This document shows positions 15,515 through 22,669 of a DNA stretch of 64,000 nucleotides, in pieces. The stretch is taken from contig NZ_LIPG01000006.1 of assembly GCF_001905505.1 (NCBI RefSeq), positions 186,001 through 250,000 of the forward strand. Reading direction: 5' to 3'. The notes beneath the pieces are model-generated. The model had not been told where the DNA came from, searched no databases, and worked only from the letters and a program-made list of their open reading frames with translations. The first letter of the stretch is position 1; every line of letters begins with the position of its first letter. Source of the stretch: Streptomyces sp. CB02058. GTDB lineage: Bacteria > Actinomycetota > Actinomycetes > Streptomycetales > Streptomycetaceae. The position numbers and the translations under genes were made by a program.

Positions 15515-17134
15515 TCAGCGCTTCTCCTGGGCGGGCACGGATGCGGCGGGCACGGACGCGGCTGGGGCGGATGCGGTGGACTCCTCGCCGGGCCGGGGCC
15601 CGGACGCTCCGGAACCCCCGCCGGACGGCGGTGCCGCACCGCCCGCCATCGCGAGGCCGAGAGTGCGCTCGTCGGCAGCCTCGCGGTCGTACTCCGCCGC
15701 GATCCGGCCCTCGTACATCACGAGCACCCGGTCGGACAGGCCCCGGATCTCGCTCAGTTCGGCGGAGACCAGGAGCACGGCGTGCCCGGCGTCGCGGTAG
15801 GCGACGAGCTGCCGGTGGATGTTCTCGATCGCGCCGATGTCCACCCCGCGGGTGGGCTGCTCGACGATCAGCAGGGGGGCCTCGTGGGCCAGTTCACGGC
15901 CGATGACGAGCTTCTGCAGATTGCCGCCGGAGAGGGCGCCCGCCGGGATCTCGGGCGAGGACGCCTTGATCCCGAAGCGCTCGATGAGCTCCATCGCGTG
16001 GCTGCGGACGGCGGCGCCCGGCAGCAGGCCCCGCCGGGACCTGAGCCCCTTGCGGTGATGCCCCATCGCGAGGTTCTCGGCGACGGACGCGGCACGCGCC
16101 GTGCCGACCTCCCCGCGGTCCTCGGGGACATAGGCGAGCCCGGCGGCACGCCGCTCTGCGGCCGTCGCGCCGGTGACCTCGCGGCCCGCGACACGCACCT
16201 CGCCCGAGACGGCGGGGCGCAGCCCGGCGAGGGCCTCGACCAGCTCGCCCTGGCCGTTCCCGGCCACGCCCGCCACTCCGACGATCTCCCCGGCCCGCAC
16301 CGACAGCGACACATCGGTGAGGCCCGGCAGGCTCAGGTTCCGTACCGTCAGCACCTCCTCGCCCGGGGTGCCGCCCGGGTGCATCCGGTCCAGCTCGACG
16401 TCACGGCCCGTCATCGCGGCGGCGATCTCCTCCGCGGTGGTCGCCGCGGTGCGCAGCCGGGCGGCGACCCGGCCGTCCCGCAGCACGGTGACGTTGTCGG
16501 AGCCTTCGAGCACCTCGCGCAGCTTGTGGGTGACCAGCAGCACCGTGCGGCCCTGGTCGGCGAGCCCGCGCAGCACGGCGAAGAGGGAGTCGGCCTCGGC
16601 GGGGGTCAGCACCGCCGTCGGCTCGTCCAGGATCAGCACCTGGGCGCCCCGGTGCAGCAGCTTGAGGATCTCCACCCGCTGCCGTACGCCGACGGGCAGG
16701 TCGCCCACGCGGGCGTCGGGGTCGACGTCCAGTCCGTGCTCGGCGGCGAGTTCCGCCGTACGACGGCGTGCCGCCGCCCGGTCCACCAGGCCGAAGCGGC
16801 GCGGCTCGGCCCGGTAGACGACGTTCTCGGCGACGGTCAGCGACGGGAACAGCTTGAAGGACTGGTGCACCATCCCGAGCCCGGCCGCGATGGCCCGGCT
16901 CGGGTCGGCGAACGAGACCTCGCGTCCGTGCAGCAGGACCGTGCCGGAGTCGGGCCGCTCCATGCCGTACAGCACCGACATCAGCGTGGACTTGCCCGCG
17001 CCGTTCTCACCCATGAGGGCGTGGATCTCGCCCCGCCGCACGGTCAGGTCCACATGGTCGTTGGCGACGACGCCGGGGAACGCCTTGACGATCCCCCGCA
17101 TCTCGACCGCGGGGGACTCAGGCCGCGGGGTCAT
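15515..17134 (-). CDS. Double-domain ABC ATPase of a BMP-type nucleoside importer, 539 aa
   Basis: Two ABC domains are fused, as in sugar and nucleoside importers (NupO/MglA type). Domain 1 has Walker A GENGAGKSTL near residue 43, an unusual signature region (VGVRQRVEIL) and Walker B LILDEPTAVL. Domain 2 has a degenerate Walker A GVAGNGQGEL but an intact signature LSGGNLQKL and VEQPTRGVD, so probably only one site hydrolyses ATP efficiently. The C-terminal 30 residues are Ala/Ser/Pro-rich. Its ATG lies 17 bases inside the lipoprotein gene. It drives uptake through the two permeases that follow. Assignment to the family is firm; substrate is inferred from the operon. Confidence 0.9.
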   Translation of the reverse strand: MTPRPESPAVEMRGIVKAFPGVVANDHVDLTVRRGEIHALMGENGAGKSTLMSVLYGMERPDSGTVLLHGREVSFADPSRAIAAGLGMVHQSFKLFPSLTVAENVVYRAEPRRFGLVDRAAARRRTAELAAEHGLDVDPDARVGDLPVGVRQRVEILKLLHRGAQVLILDEPTAVLTPAEADSLFAVLRGLADQGRTVLLVTHKLREVLEGSDNVTVLRDGRVAARLRTAATTAEEIAAAMTGRDVELDRMHPGGTPGEEVLTVRNLSLPGLTDVSLSVRAGEIVGVAGVAGNGQGELVEALAGLRPAVSGEVRVAGREVTGATAAERRAAGLAYVPEDRGEVGTARAASVAENLAMGHHRKGLRSRRGLLPGAAVRSHAMELIERFGIKASSPEIPAGALSGGNLQKLVIGRELAHEAPLLIVEQPTRGVDIGAIENIHRQLVAYRDAGHAVLLVSAELSEIRGLSDRVLVMYEGRIAAEYDREAADERTLGLAMAGGAAPPSGGGSGASGPRPGEESTASAPAASVPAASVPAQEKR

Positions 17135-18167
17135 CGACCGTCAGCTTCCCGGTGACGATCTGCTCGCGCAGCTTCTCGACCTCGGCGATGACGTCGGTGT
17201 GCTCGGCGATCACACAGCCGGAGTCCGCGACGCCGTCCTCCAGGCCGGTGAGGCTCATGCCGCCCTCCTTGAGACCGTAGGAGACGGTCCTGCCGGTGGT
17301 CCCGGAGAGGATCGTCCCGATGCCCTTCTCCACGGCGACATCGGTCCGCTTGACGACGTTGTCCACGACGGTGCCCTCGGCGGCCGAGCACTGGTTGACG
17401 TCGACGCCGTACGCGAACGCGCCCTTGGCCTGCGCGGCCTCGAAGACGCCGTAGTTGCCCGCCGCGGCGGCGGCCATGATGTGGTCGACCCCGCCGGAGA
17501 TCAGCGAGCTCGCCTGCTCCTTGGCGCGCGCGGCGTCGTTGAACGGGGAGTCACCGCCCACGAAGCGGGTCGTGGACTTCGTGCCGGACGCGGTCTTCTT
17601 CGCACCCGCCGCGAACGGCTCGCTGTAGCGGCGGAACTGCGGGGTGTCCAGCACGTCCACCGCGCCGACCTTGCCGCTCTCGCTGAGCAGCCCCGCCTCG
17701 GCGCCGGCCAGATAGACCGCCTCCTGCTCGCGGAAGGTGGCGCAGGTCACGTTCTCGTACGTCTTCGTGGTGCAGGAGTCGACCAGCAGGAACTGCTGGT
17801 CGGGGCCGGCCTCGGCCTGCTGGGCCGCGAGGTCGGCGAACTCGAAGCCGATCAGCACGATGACGTCGGGGGAGGCGTTCACCGCCGCCTTGACGTTCTG
17901 CTGGCGGGAGGCGTCGTCGGTGGACTCGTAGACCTTGGAGGAGGCGTCGTGCGCCTTCGCGGCCGACTTCACACCCGCCACGGCGAGCTTGAGGAACTCG
18001 TTCTGGGCGACCGCGTCCGGGGTCACCAGGACGAAGGACTTGCCGCTGCCGGCGGAGCCGGAGGCCGGGTCCGACTTCGAGGCGGACGCGTTGCAGCCGG
18101 TGGCCAGGAGGACGGCGCCGGTCGCGACGGAGGCGGCCCGGAGGGCGGTACGGAGTCTCTTCGACAT
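17118..18167 (-). CDS. BMP-family substrate-binding lipoprotein, 349 aa
   Basis: A lipoprotein signal is clear: basic MSKRLRTALRA, a hydrophobic stretch and the lipobox LLATGC, with Cys25 as lipidation site. The mature part has the Med/BMP (PnrA-like) periplasmic-binding fold: KSFVLVTPD, VIVLIGFEFADLA, FLVDSCTTK, then AGAEAGLLSESGKVG and GVDHIMAAAAAGNYG. Characterised members of this family bind nucleosides. The mature protein would sit on the outer face of the cytoplasmic membrane and deliver ligand to the ABC permeases. The Shine-Dalgarno sequence is weak. It is the first long gene of the operon, but a 46-codon leader ORF with a much better ribosome binding site lies 121 bases upstream, so expression may depend on leader translation. 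Confidence 0.9.
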   Translation of the reverse strand: MSKRLRTALRAASVATGAVLLATGCNASASKSDPASGSAGSGKSFVLVTPDAVAQNEFLKLAVAGVKSAAKAHDASSKVYESTDDASRQQNVKAAVNASPDVIVLIGFEFADLAAQQAEAGPDQQFLLVDSCTTKTYENVTCATFREQEAVYLAGAEAGLLSESGKVGAVDVLDTPQFRRYSEPFAAGAKKTASGTKSTTRFVGGDSPFNDAARAKEQASSLISGGVDHIMAAAAAGNYGVFEAAQAKGAFAYGVDVNQCSAAEGTVVDNVVKRTDVAVEKGIGTILSGTTGRTVSYGLKEGGMSLTGLEDGVADSGCVIAEHTDVIAEVEKLREQIVTGKLTVDDPAA

Positions 18168-18288
18168 GAGTGGGTCAATGCCTAACGGGCGGGCCCGGCA
18201 CGGGAGTCGCGCTCGGGCGGCAGCGGGGGAGTGGAGATCGCACGCACGGGGGCGGGGGTGCGGGCGGGAACGACGGGAGCCCGGCGCC

Positions 18289-18429
18289 TCAGAGACAACA
18301 GCCGGCGGCGGCGCATCGGCAGAGGTCGATGTGGCGGCGCGAGGTGAGCGTGCCCTGGGCTCGGGTTCCCCCGGGCATTCGGTGTTCGCACACCGCTGCG
18401 GGACGCGCTCCGGTCGTGAGTACGTCCAT
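18289..18429 (-). CDS. Cys-rich leader peptide upstream of the MTA-salvage/importer operon, 46 aa
   Basis: This ORF begins at ATG 18429, preceded by GGAGGGGGG at a 5-base spacing, one of the best ribosome binding sites in the region. It ends at TGA 18289-18291. The peptide starts MDVLTTGARPAAVCEHR and finishes SRRHIDLCRCAAAGCCL, with five of its cysteines... in detail Cys at 14, 37, 39, 44 and 45, the last two adjacent and followed by one residue and stop. The (S)RRHIDLCR core matches the pattern of actinobacterial putative leader peptides that precede sulfur-metabolism genes. Ribosome stalling at the Cys codons under cysteine shortage would couple expression of the importer operon to sulfur status. 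Mechanism is inferred; ORF, ribosome binding site and position are seen. Confidence 0.78.
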   Translation of the reverse strand: MDVLTTGARPAAVCEHRMPGGTRAQGTLTSRRHIDLCRCAAAGCCL

Positions 18430-18598
18430 GAGAACCCCCCTCCAGTGGCTTGATCCGGCGTCGTGCCGAGGACATTAACACCCGCTCACGACGTGATTGA
18501 GCGTCAGTCCGAATTGCGGACAAGCATCTCAAAGGACCATCACCGCAGCTCATGTACGGTGACCGGGACTCAGCAGGACCGCCCGGGAGGAAGCCCAG

Positions 18599-19645
18599 AT
18601 GACCCAGCCCGCAGCGCACGGGGAGCTCCGCGCCGTCGAGTGGGCCGCAGGCCGTCTGCGCCTCATCGACCAGACCGTCCTCCCGCACCGCCTCGAACAC
18701 ATCGAGATCGAGGACACCGAGGGGCTCCGCGACGCGATCGCCGCTCTGGTGGTCCGAGGGGCGCCCGCGATCGGCGCGGCCGGTGCCTACGGCGTGGCCC
18801 TCGCCCTCATCGAGGGCGAGCGCGAGGGCTGGAGTCGCGAGCAGGTGCTCGCCGCGGTCCACCGGGTACGCGAGGCCCGGCCCACCGCGGTGAACCTCGC
18901 CGTCTGCGTCGACCGCGTCCTGCCGTTCGTCGAGAAGGGCCTGGACGCGGTGCTTGCCGAGGCGGCGGCCATCCAGCGCGAAGACGTCCAGGCCAACCGG
19001 GACATGGGCGTCTTCGGCGCGGACTGGCTCATCGCCCGCACCGGCCTCGACCGCCCCCTGCGCCTGCTGACCCACTGCAACACCGGCGCGCTCGCGACCG
19101 CCGGGTGGGGAACCGCCCTGGGCGTCATCCGCGAACTGCACTCCCGCGGTCTGGTCGAGCTGGTGTACGCCGACGAGACCCGCCCGCTCCTCCAGGGATC
19201 CCGGCTGACCGCCTGGGAGCTGGACTACGAGGGCATCGAGCACTACGTCCAGGCCGACGCGGCGGCGGCCGGGACCATCCTCAGGGGCGAGGTGGACGCC
19301 GCGGTCGTCGGCGCCGACCGGGTGGCGGCCAACGGCGACACCGCCAACAAGGTGGGGACCCTCGGCGTCGCGCTCGCCTGCGCCGACGCGGGCATCCCCT
19401 TCCTGGTGGCCGCCCCCACGACCACGGTGGACGTCGCCACCGGGTCCGGCGACGACATCCACATAGAACTCCGCGACGGCGCCGAGGTCGTGGAGTGGGG
19501 CGGCGTCCGTACGGCGCCGCCCGCCACCCGCGGCCACAACCCGGCCTTCGACGTCACCCCCGGCCGGCTGATCACGGCCCTGGTGACCGAGCGCGGTGTG
19601 CTGGACTTCACTGCGGGCGAACTCCCCGGCACGCACCTGAAGTGA
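18599..19645 (+). CDS. mtnA: S-methyl-5-thioribose-1-phosphate isomerase MtnA, 348 aa
   Basis: MtnA opens the ring of methylthioribose-1-phosphate to methylthioribulose-1-phosphate, the entry step of the methionine salvage pathway, in the cytoplasm. It shares the eIF2B-like fold. Family motifs are visible: VRGAPAIGAAGAYGVAL near residue 45, the catalytic cysteine in THCNTGALAT near residue 160, DETRPLLQGSRLTAWEL, and the catalytic aspartate in GADRVAANGDTANKVGT near residue 240. ATG 18599 has GGGAGGAAG about 8 bases upstream. It is divergent from the importer operon and convergent with mtnB. No MTR kinase gene is in the window, which fits supply of its substrate by a phosphorylase. Confidence 0.95.
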   Translation: MTQPAAHGELRAVEWAAGRLRLIDQTVLPHRLEHIEIEDTEGLRDAIAALVVRGAPAIGAAGAYGVALALIEGEREGWSREQVLAAVHRVREARPTAVNLAVCVDRVLPFVEKGLDAVLAEAAAIQREDVQANRDMGVFGADWLIARTGLDRPLRLLTHCNTGALATAGWGTALGVIRELHSRGLVELVYADETRPLLQGSRLTAWELDYEGIEHYVQADAAAAGTILRGEVDAAVVGADRVAANGDTANKVGTLGVALACADAGIPFLVAAPTTTVDVATGSGDDIHIELRDGAEVVEWGGVRTAPPATRGHNPAFDVTPGRLITALVTERGVLDFTAGELPGTHLK

Positions 19646-19651
19646 CGGTGG

Positions 19652-19680
19652 CGCCGGGGTGCGCGCCGCGCGCTCCGGCG
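19652..19680. terminator. Hairpin between convergent mtnA and mtnB
   Basis: CGCCGG at 19652-19657 pairs with CCGGCG at 19675-19680, with further GCGCG/CGCGC pairing inside. The element fills the 36-base gap between two convergent stops and could end both transcripts. Confidence 0.5.
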
Positions 19681-19681
19681 G

Positions 19682-20287
19682 CTACCGGTTCGTCAGGGTG
19701 AGTTCGAGGAGCCACTCCACGACCTCGGTGTGGTGGCGGGCCTGCCGGGGATCGGCGCCCCAGACGTACAGGCCGTGCCCGGCCACGACCACCGCGGGCA
19801 TCCGCGGGTCGCGGGCCGCCTCCAGCCGGTCGCCCAGCACCTTCATGTCCTGGCTGTTGGCGATGACCGGAAGGGTGACCTCCACGCCCTCGGCGCTCTG
19901 GCCGACGCCCTTCAGCATCTCCAGGTCCTTGAAGACGATCCCGCCCGGTTCGCGGTGCCCCATCGCGACCGAGGCGACCGTGTGGACGTGCACGACGGCG
20001 CCCGCACCGGTCAGCCGTGCCACACGCGCGTGCAGTTCGGCCTCCGCGGACGGCTTGCCCTCGCCGGTCGCCCTGCCCTCGCCGTCGACGAGGACCACGT
20101 CGTTCTCCGTGAGCTCACCCTTGTCGTGGCCGCTGGCGGTCACCGCGAGGAGAAGCGGGTCCCGGGAGAGCACCTGGGAGAGGTTGCCCGAGGTGCCTCG
20201 CATCCAGCCGAAGGACGCGAAGCGCGCCGACTCGGCGGCCAGCACGGCACCCGCCGCCCTGAGAGTCTGTTCCGTCACGTCACTCAT
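19682..20287 (-). CDS. mtnB: Methylthioribulose-1-phosphate dehydratase MtnB, 201 aa
   Basis: A class II aldolase/adducin-fold zinc enzyme that dehydrates methylthioribulose-1-phosphate to the diketo-phosphate. The N-terminal FGWMRGTSGNLSQVL block, the GHDKGELTENDVVLVD segment and KPSAEAELHARV are diagnostic. Zinc ligands are in VVHVHTVASV (HxH, near residues 98-100) and in AGHGLYVWG near residue 170. Length is that of the bacterial family. Its ATG lies 8 bases inside mtnC, so it is the last gene of a tightly coupled mtnD-mtnC-mtnB operon. Cytoplasmic. The next steps are catalysed by the two upstream genes of the same operon. Confidence 0.94.
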   Translation of the reverse strand: MSDVTEQTLRAAGAVLAAESARFASFGWMRGTSGNLSQVLSRDPLLLAVTASGHDKGELTENDVVLVDGEGRATGEGKPSAEAELHARVARLTGAGAVVHVHTVASVAMGHREPGGIVFKDLEMLKGVGQSAEGVEVTLPVIANSQDMKVLGDRLEAARDPRMPAVVVAGHGLYVWGADPRQARHHTEVVEWLLELTLTNR

Positions 20288-21005
20288 CGTCCTGCTCGCC
20301 CTTCAGATGGATCCCGGCGAACGAATCCGCCTCGGGGTGGTCCCCCACCCCGCTCGCGTAGTACGGCTCCCCGGTCCGCCGGATGCCGAGGGTCTGCCAG
20401 CCCGCCGTGCGCGCCGCGTCCAGCTCGGCGGCGCGGTCGGACAGGAAGAGCGTGCGGCCGGCCGGGACCCCGGTCGCCGCGGTGATCGCGCGGTAGGAGT
20501 CCGGCTCCTGCTTCGGGCCCGCGTTCTCGGTGTCGTACAGTCCGGACAGCAGTCCGGTCAGGTCGCCCTCGGGGGTGGAGGAGAACCAGGCGCGCTGGGC
20601 CGCCACCGAACCGGACGAGTACACGTGCAGGGCGAACCCGGCGCGGTGCCAGGCGCGCAGTGCGGGCAGCACGTCGTCGTAGAAGTGGGACACCAGGTCG
20701 CCGCGTGCGAAGCCCTCCGCCCAGACGACGCCCTGGAGCGTCTTGAGCGGGGTGGCCTTGCGGTCCTCGTCCAGCCAGCCGTTCAGGATCTCCTCGATCC
20801 GCGCGGCGGAGGCGTCCGGCTCCCCGGCGAGCTCCCGCACCTGCGCGACGGCCCGGGCCACCGCGGGCTCGGCCGCCCTCGTGGTGAGCAGGGACGCGAA
20901 CCGGCTGCGGGAGTAGGGGTAGAGCACATCGACCACGAACCCCGTGGCGCTCGTGGTGCCCTCGATGTCGAGCACCACGGCGTCCACGGCGAAGACCCTG
21001 CTCAC
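20280..21005 (-). CDS. mtnC: Enolase-phosphatase MtnC (E1), 241 aa
   Basis: A HAD-superfamily bifunctional enzyme that enolises and dephosphorylates 2,3-diketo-5-methylthiopentyl-1-phosphate to the acireductone. The nucleophile motif is VLDIEGTTSA near residue 9, where the usual DxDxT becomes DIEGT as in E1 enzymes. YSSGSVAAQRAWF supplies the motif II Ser near residue 130. The region GPKQEPDSYRAI carries the motif III Lys, and FLSDRAAELDAAR the motif IV acids. The GTG start at 21005 overlaps the mtnD stop in a GTGA unit, and the 3' end overlaps mtnB. A single enzyme replaces the separate MtnW/MtnX of Bacillus. Cytoplasmic. Confidence 0.93.
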   Translation of the reverse strand: MSRVFAVDAVVLDIEGTTSATGFVVDVLYPYSRSRFASLLTTRAAEPAVARAVAQVRELAGEPDASAARIEEILNGWLDEDRKATPLKTLQGVVWAEGFARGDLVSHFYDDVLPALRAWHRAGFALHVYSSGSVAAQRAWFSSTPEGDLTGLLSGLYDTENAGPKQEPDSYRAITAATGVPAGRTLFLSDRAAELDAARTAGWQTLGIRRTGEPYYASGVGDHPEADSFAGIHLKGEQDDE

Positions 21006-21586
21006 GCCCGGTACTCCGCGTCGATGGTGTCGAAGTCCGGGAAGCGCCCGGCGATCGGGTCGCCCGTGAAGTTCCCGATCCAGCCGTCCTCCTCGTGGAA
21101 GAAGCGGATCGCGGTGAACGAGGGGCTGGTCCCCATGTCGAACCAGTGGGTCGTGCCGCGCGGAACGCCCAGCAGGTCGCCCTTCTCGCACAGCACCGCG
21201 TGCACCTGGCCGCCGGCGTGCAGATAGAAGATGCCCGACCCGGCGACGAAGAAGCGGACCTCGTCGTCGTCGTCGTGGGTGTGCTCCTGGAGGAACTTCG
21301 CGCGGGCCGCCTTCGCCTGCTCGGGGAAGCCGGGGTCGTCGCTGGGGTGCAGCGCGATCACGTCGACCATCTTGAACGCCTCCTCCTCCGTCAGCTTGTC
21401 GATGTCCTCGCGGTACGCGGCGAACACCGTGTCGCTGTCGGCGTCGGGCGCCACGTGGTCCAGGACCGGCCACTGCTCGTAGCGCACGCCGATCGGTGCC
21501 AGGGCGGCGGCGATCTCGGCGGGGTCGGTGGTGCGGCGTACGACGGTCCCGGGTCCGGACTCGGGCCAGGTGGTGAGAAGGGTCAT
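21002..21586 (-). CDS. mtnD: Acireductone dioxygenase MtnD, 194 aa
   Basis: A cupin-fold metal enzyme (ARD). With Fe2+ it converts the acireductone to 2-keto-4-methylthiobutyrate and formate; with Ni2+ it takes an off-pathway route. The metal-binding set is visible in EHTHDDDDEVRFF (HxH with the glutamate five residues on) near residues 95-105 and in the later histidine of GIFYLHAGG / THWFDMG. Length agrees with bacterial ARD. ATG 21586 has GGGAG 7 bases upstream. It is the first structural gene of the mtnD-mtnC-mtnB operon and lies 73 bases after a leader ORF ending in CCRRTA. The final transaminase to methionine is not encoded nearby. Confidence 0.94.
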   Translation of the reverse strand: MTLLTTWPESGPGTVVRRTTDPAEIAAALAPIGVRYEQWPVLDHVAPDADSDTVFAAYREDIDKLTEEEAFKMVDVIALHPSDDPGFPEQAKAARAKFLQEHTHDDDDEVRFFVAGSGIFYLHAGGQVHAVLCEKGDLLGVPRGTTHWFDMGTSPSFTAIRFFHEEDGWIGNFTGDPIAGRFPDFDTIDAEYRA

Positions 21587-21659
21587 GATGACTCCCGGAA
21601 AACTGGAAAGTGGGGTGCGCGGCGGGGGAGATGCGGTGGTGCCAGGACGGGAAGGCGCG

Positions 21660-21791
21660 TCAGGCCGTGCGGCGGCAACAGGTGCCGGTGCGGCCGGGAC
21701 CGGGCAGGCGGCGTCCGGCCGGGAGGCGGGTGCGCCCGGTTCCCGGCTGTGCCGCTCGTGCGGTCGTGAGTGACGTCAACGCTTGCTCCAT
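21660..21791 (-). CDS. Putative Cys-Cys leader peptide upstream of mtnD-mtnC-mtnB, 43 aa
   Basis: An ORF from ATG 21791 to TGA 21660-21662, ending TGTCCRRTA. It is basic and Pro/Gly-rich, with its only two cysteines adjacent and six codons from the end. An alternative TTG start at 21779 has GGAG six bases upstream and gives MTSLTTARAA. Near the start, DNA reading GACGT(C)ACTCACGACCG is shared with the leader in front of the importer operon (VLTTGAR there, SLTTARA here), which suggests common ancestry of the two leaders. It lacks the RRHIDL core, so this call is weaker than the other two. A TACGAT box near 21831-21836 could be its -10. Role as a cysteine-sensing attenuator is inferred. Confidence 0.5.
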   Translation of the reverse strand: MEQALTSLTTARAAQPGTGRTRLPAGRRLPGPGRTGTCCRRTA

Positions 21792-21801
21792 GGCTTCCGG
21801 G

Positions 21802-21856
21802 CCCGTGCGAGGACACCGGTTTCCACCGGATCGTAACCCGAGTGTCCGGGCACGGG
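21802..21856 (-). terminator. Long hairpin downstream of the GntR gene
   Basis: CCCGTGC (21802-21808) and GGACAC (21811-21816) pair with GTGTCC (21842-21847) and GCACGGG (21850-21856), with a symmetric 2x2 internal loop. A smaller CCGGT/ACCGG hairpin is nested inside. It lies 52 bases past the gntR stop on the same strand and directly in front of the mtn leader, so it probably insulates the mtn operon from gntR read-through. Confidence 0.6.
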
Positions 21857-21907
21857 AATGCGGCAGTCATCAGGTGGGACGGAGGGGCTGCGGACCGATG
21901 TCCCAGC

Positions 21908-22579
21908 TCAGAGCATCGACCGCAGCCACTGCTCGACGCTCGCCACGTGCACGGTGGCCCACGAGCGGGCGGCGTCGGCGTCCCGGTCCCGCAGCGCGGC
22001 CAGGATCGCCCGGTGCTCCCGAAGGGTGCGGCCCACCGCGTCCTCCTGCGTCAGTCCGCGCCACACCCTCGCCCGGGTGGTCGGCCCCGACAGGCCGTCC
22101 AGCAGGGAGCAGAGCACCGAGTTGCCGCAGGACCTGACGATGCCGCGGTGGAACTCCAGATCGCAGGCGACCAGCTCCTCCACGGACGGGTTCTCGCCCA
22201 GCGCGTCCAGCTGGGCGCTCAGGGCGTCCAGTTGCTCGTCCTCGATGCGCAGCGCGGCCATCGCCGTCGCCGCGGGCTCCAGGATGCGGCGGACCGCGAG
22301 GAACTCCAGGACCGTGTCGTCGCGGTGGAAGTCCACCACGAAGCTGAGCGCCTCCAGCAGGAGCTGCGGGTCGAGACTGGTGACGTAGGTGCCGTCCCCC
22401 TGGCGGACGTCGAGGATCCGGATCAGCGACAGCGCGCGCACCGCCTCGCGCAGCGAGTTGCGCGACAGGCCCAGCTCGGCCGCGAGCTCGCTCTCCTTGG
22501 GAAGCCGGTCCCCGGGGGCCAGAGCACCCGAGACGATCATCCCCTTGATCTTCTCGATCGCTTCGTCGGTGACGGCCAT
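21908..22579 (-). CDS. GntR/FadR-family (FCD domain) transcriptional regulator, 223 aa
   Basis: The N-terminal winged helix (residues about 5-70) contains PGDRLPKESELAAELGLSRNSLREAVRAL, the classic GntR recognition region, then RQGDGTYVTS of the wing. The C-terminal all-helical FCD domain has acid and His residues (CDLEFHRGI, EHRAIL) that in this family hold a metal and a carboxylate effector. ATG 22579 is preferred: AGGAGG lies 7 bases upstream. Its own promoter carries a site nearly identical to that before fucD, 14.6 kb away, so it likely represses itself and the L-fuconate operon, with a sugar acid such as L-fuconate or its keto-deoxy product as inducer. That regulatory link is inferred from the shared operator. 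Confidence 0.88.
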   Translation of the reverse strand: MAVTDEAIEKIKGMIVSGALAPGDRLPKESELAAELGLSRNSLREAVRALSLIRILDVRQGDGTYVTSLDPQLLLEALSFVVDFHRDDTVLEFLAVRRILEPAATAMAALRIEDEQLDALSAQLDALGENPSVEELVACDLEFHRGIVRSCGNSVLCSLLDGLSGPTTRARVWRGLTQEDAVGRTLREHRAILAALRDRDADAARSWATVHVASVEQWLRSML

Positions 22580-22598
22580 GGAGGGCCTCCTCGTACAA

Positions 22599-22616
22599 GA
22601 CATCCGATGTATGGCC
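22599..22616 (-). promoter_or_regulatory. GntR operator in front of the GntR gene
   Basis: Read on the minus strand this is GGCCATACATCGGATGTC, identical at 16 of 18 positions to 7940-7957 in front of fucD. The core ACATCGGATGT is a near-perfect palindrome. It lies about 20 bases before the gntR start codon, overlapping or just upstream of the ribosome binding region, consistent with autorepression. Confidence 0.6.
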
Positions 22617-22669
22617 TCATTATGCGTCCGTGGCCACCCGCGCCGTGCCCCGCGCCTCCCCGTACCGTC

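Noticed and set aside
18552..18602. Sixteen-codon ORF overlapping the mtnA start (ATGA)
   Set aside because: No Shine-Dalgarno site at useful distance, no cysteine codons and no resemblance to the leader peptides. The overlap may be chance in GC-rich DNA.
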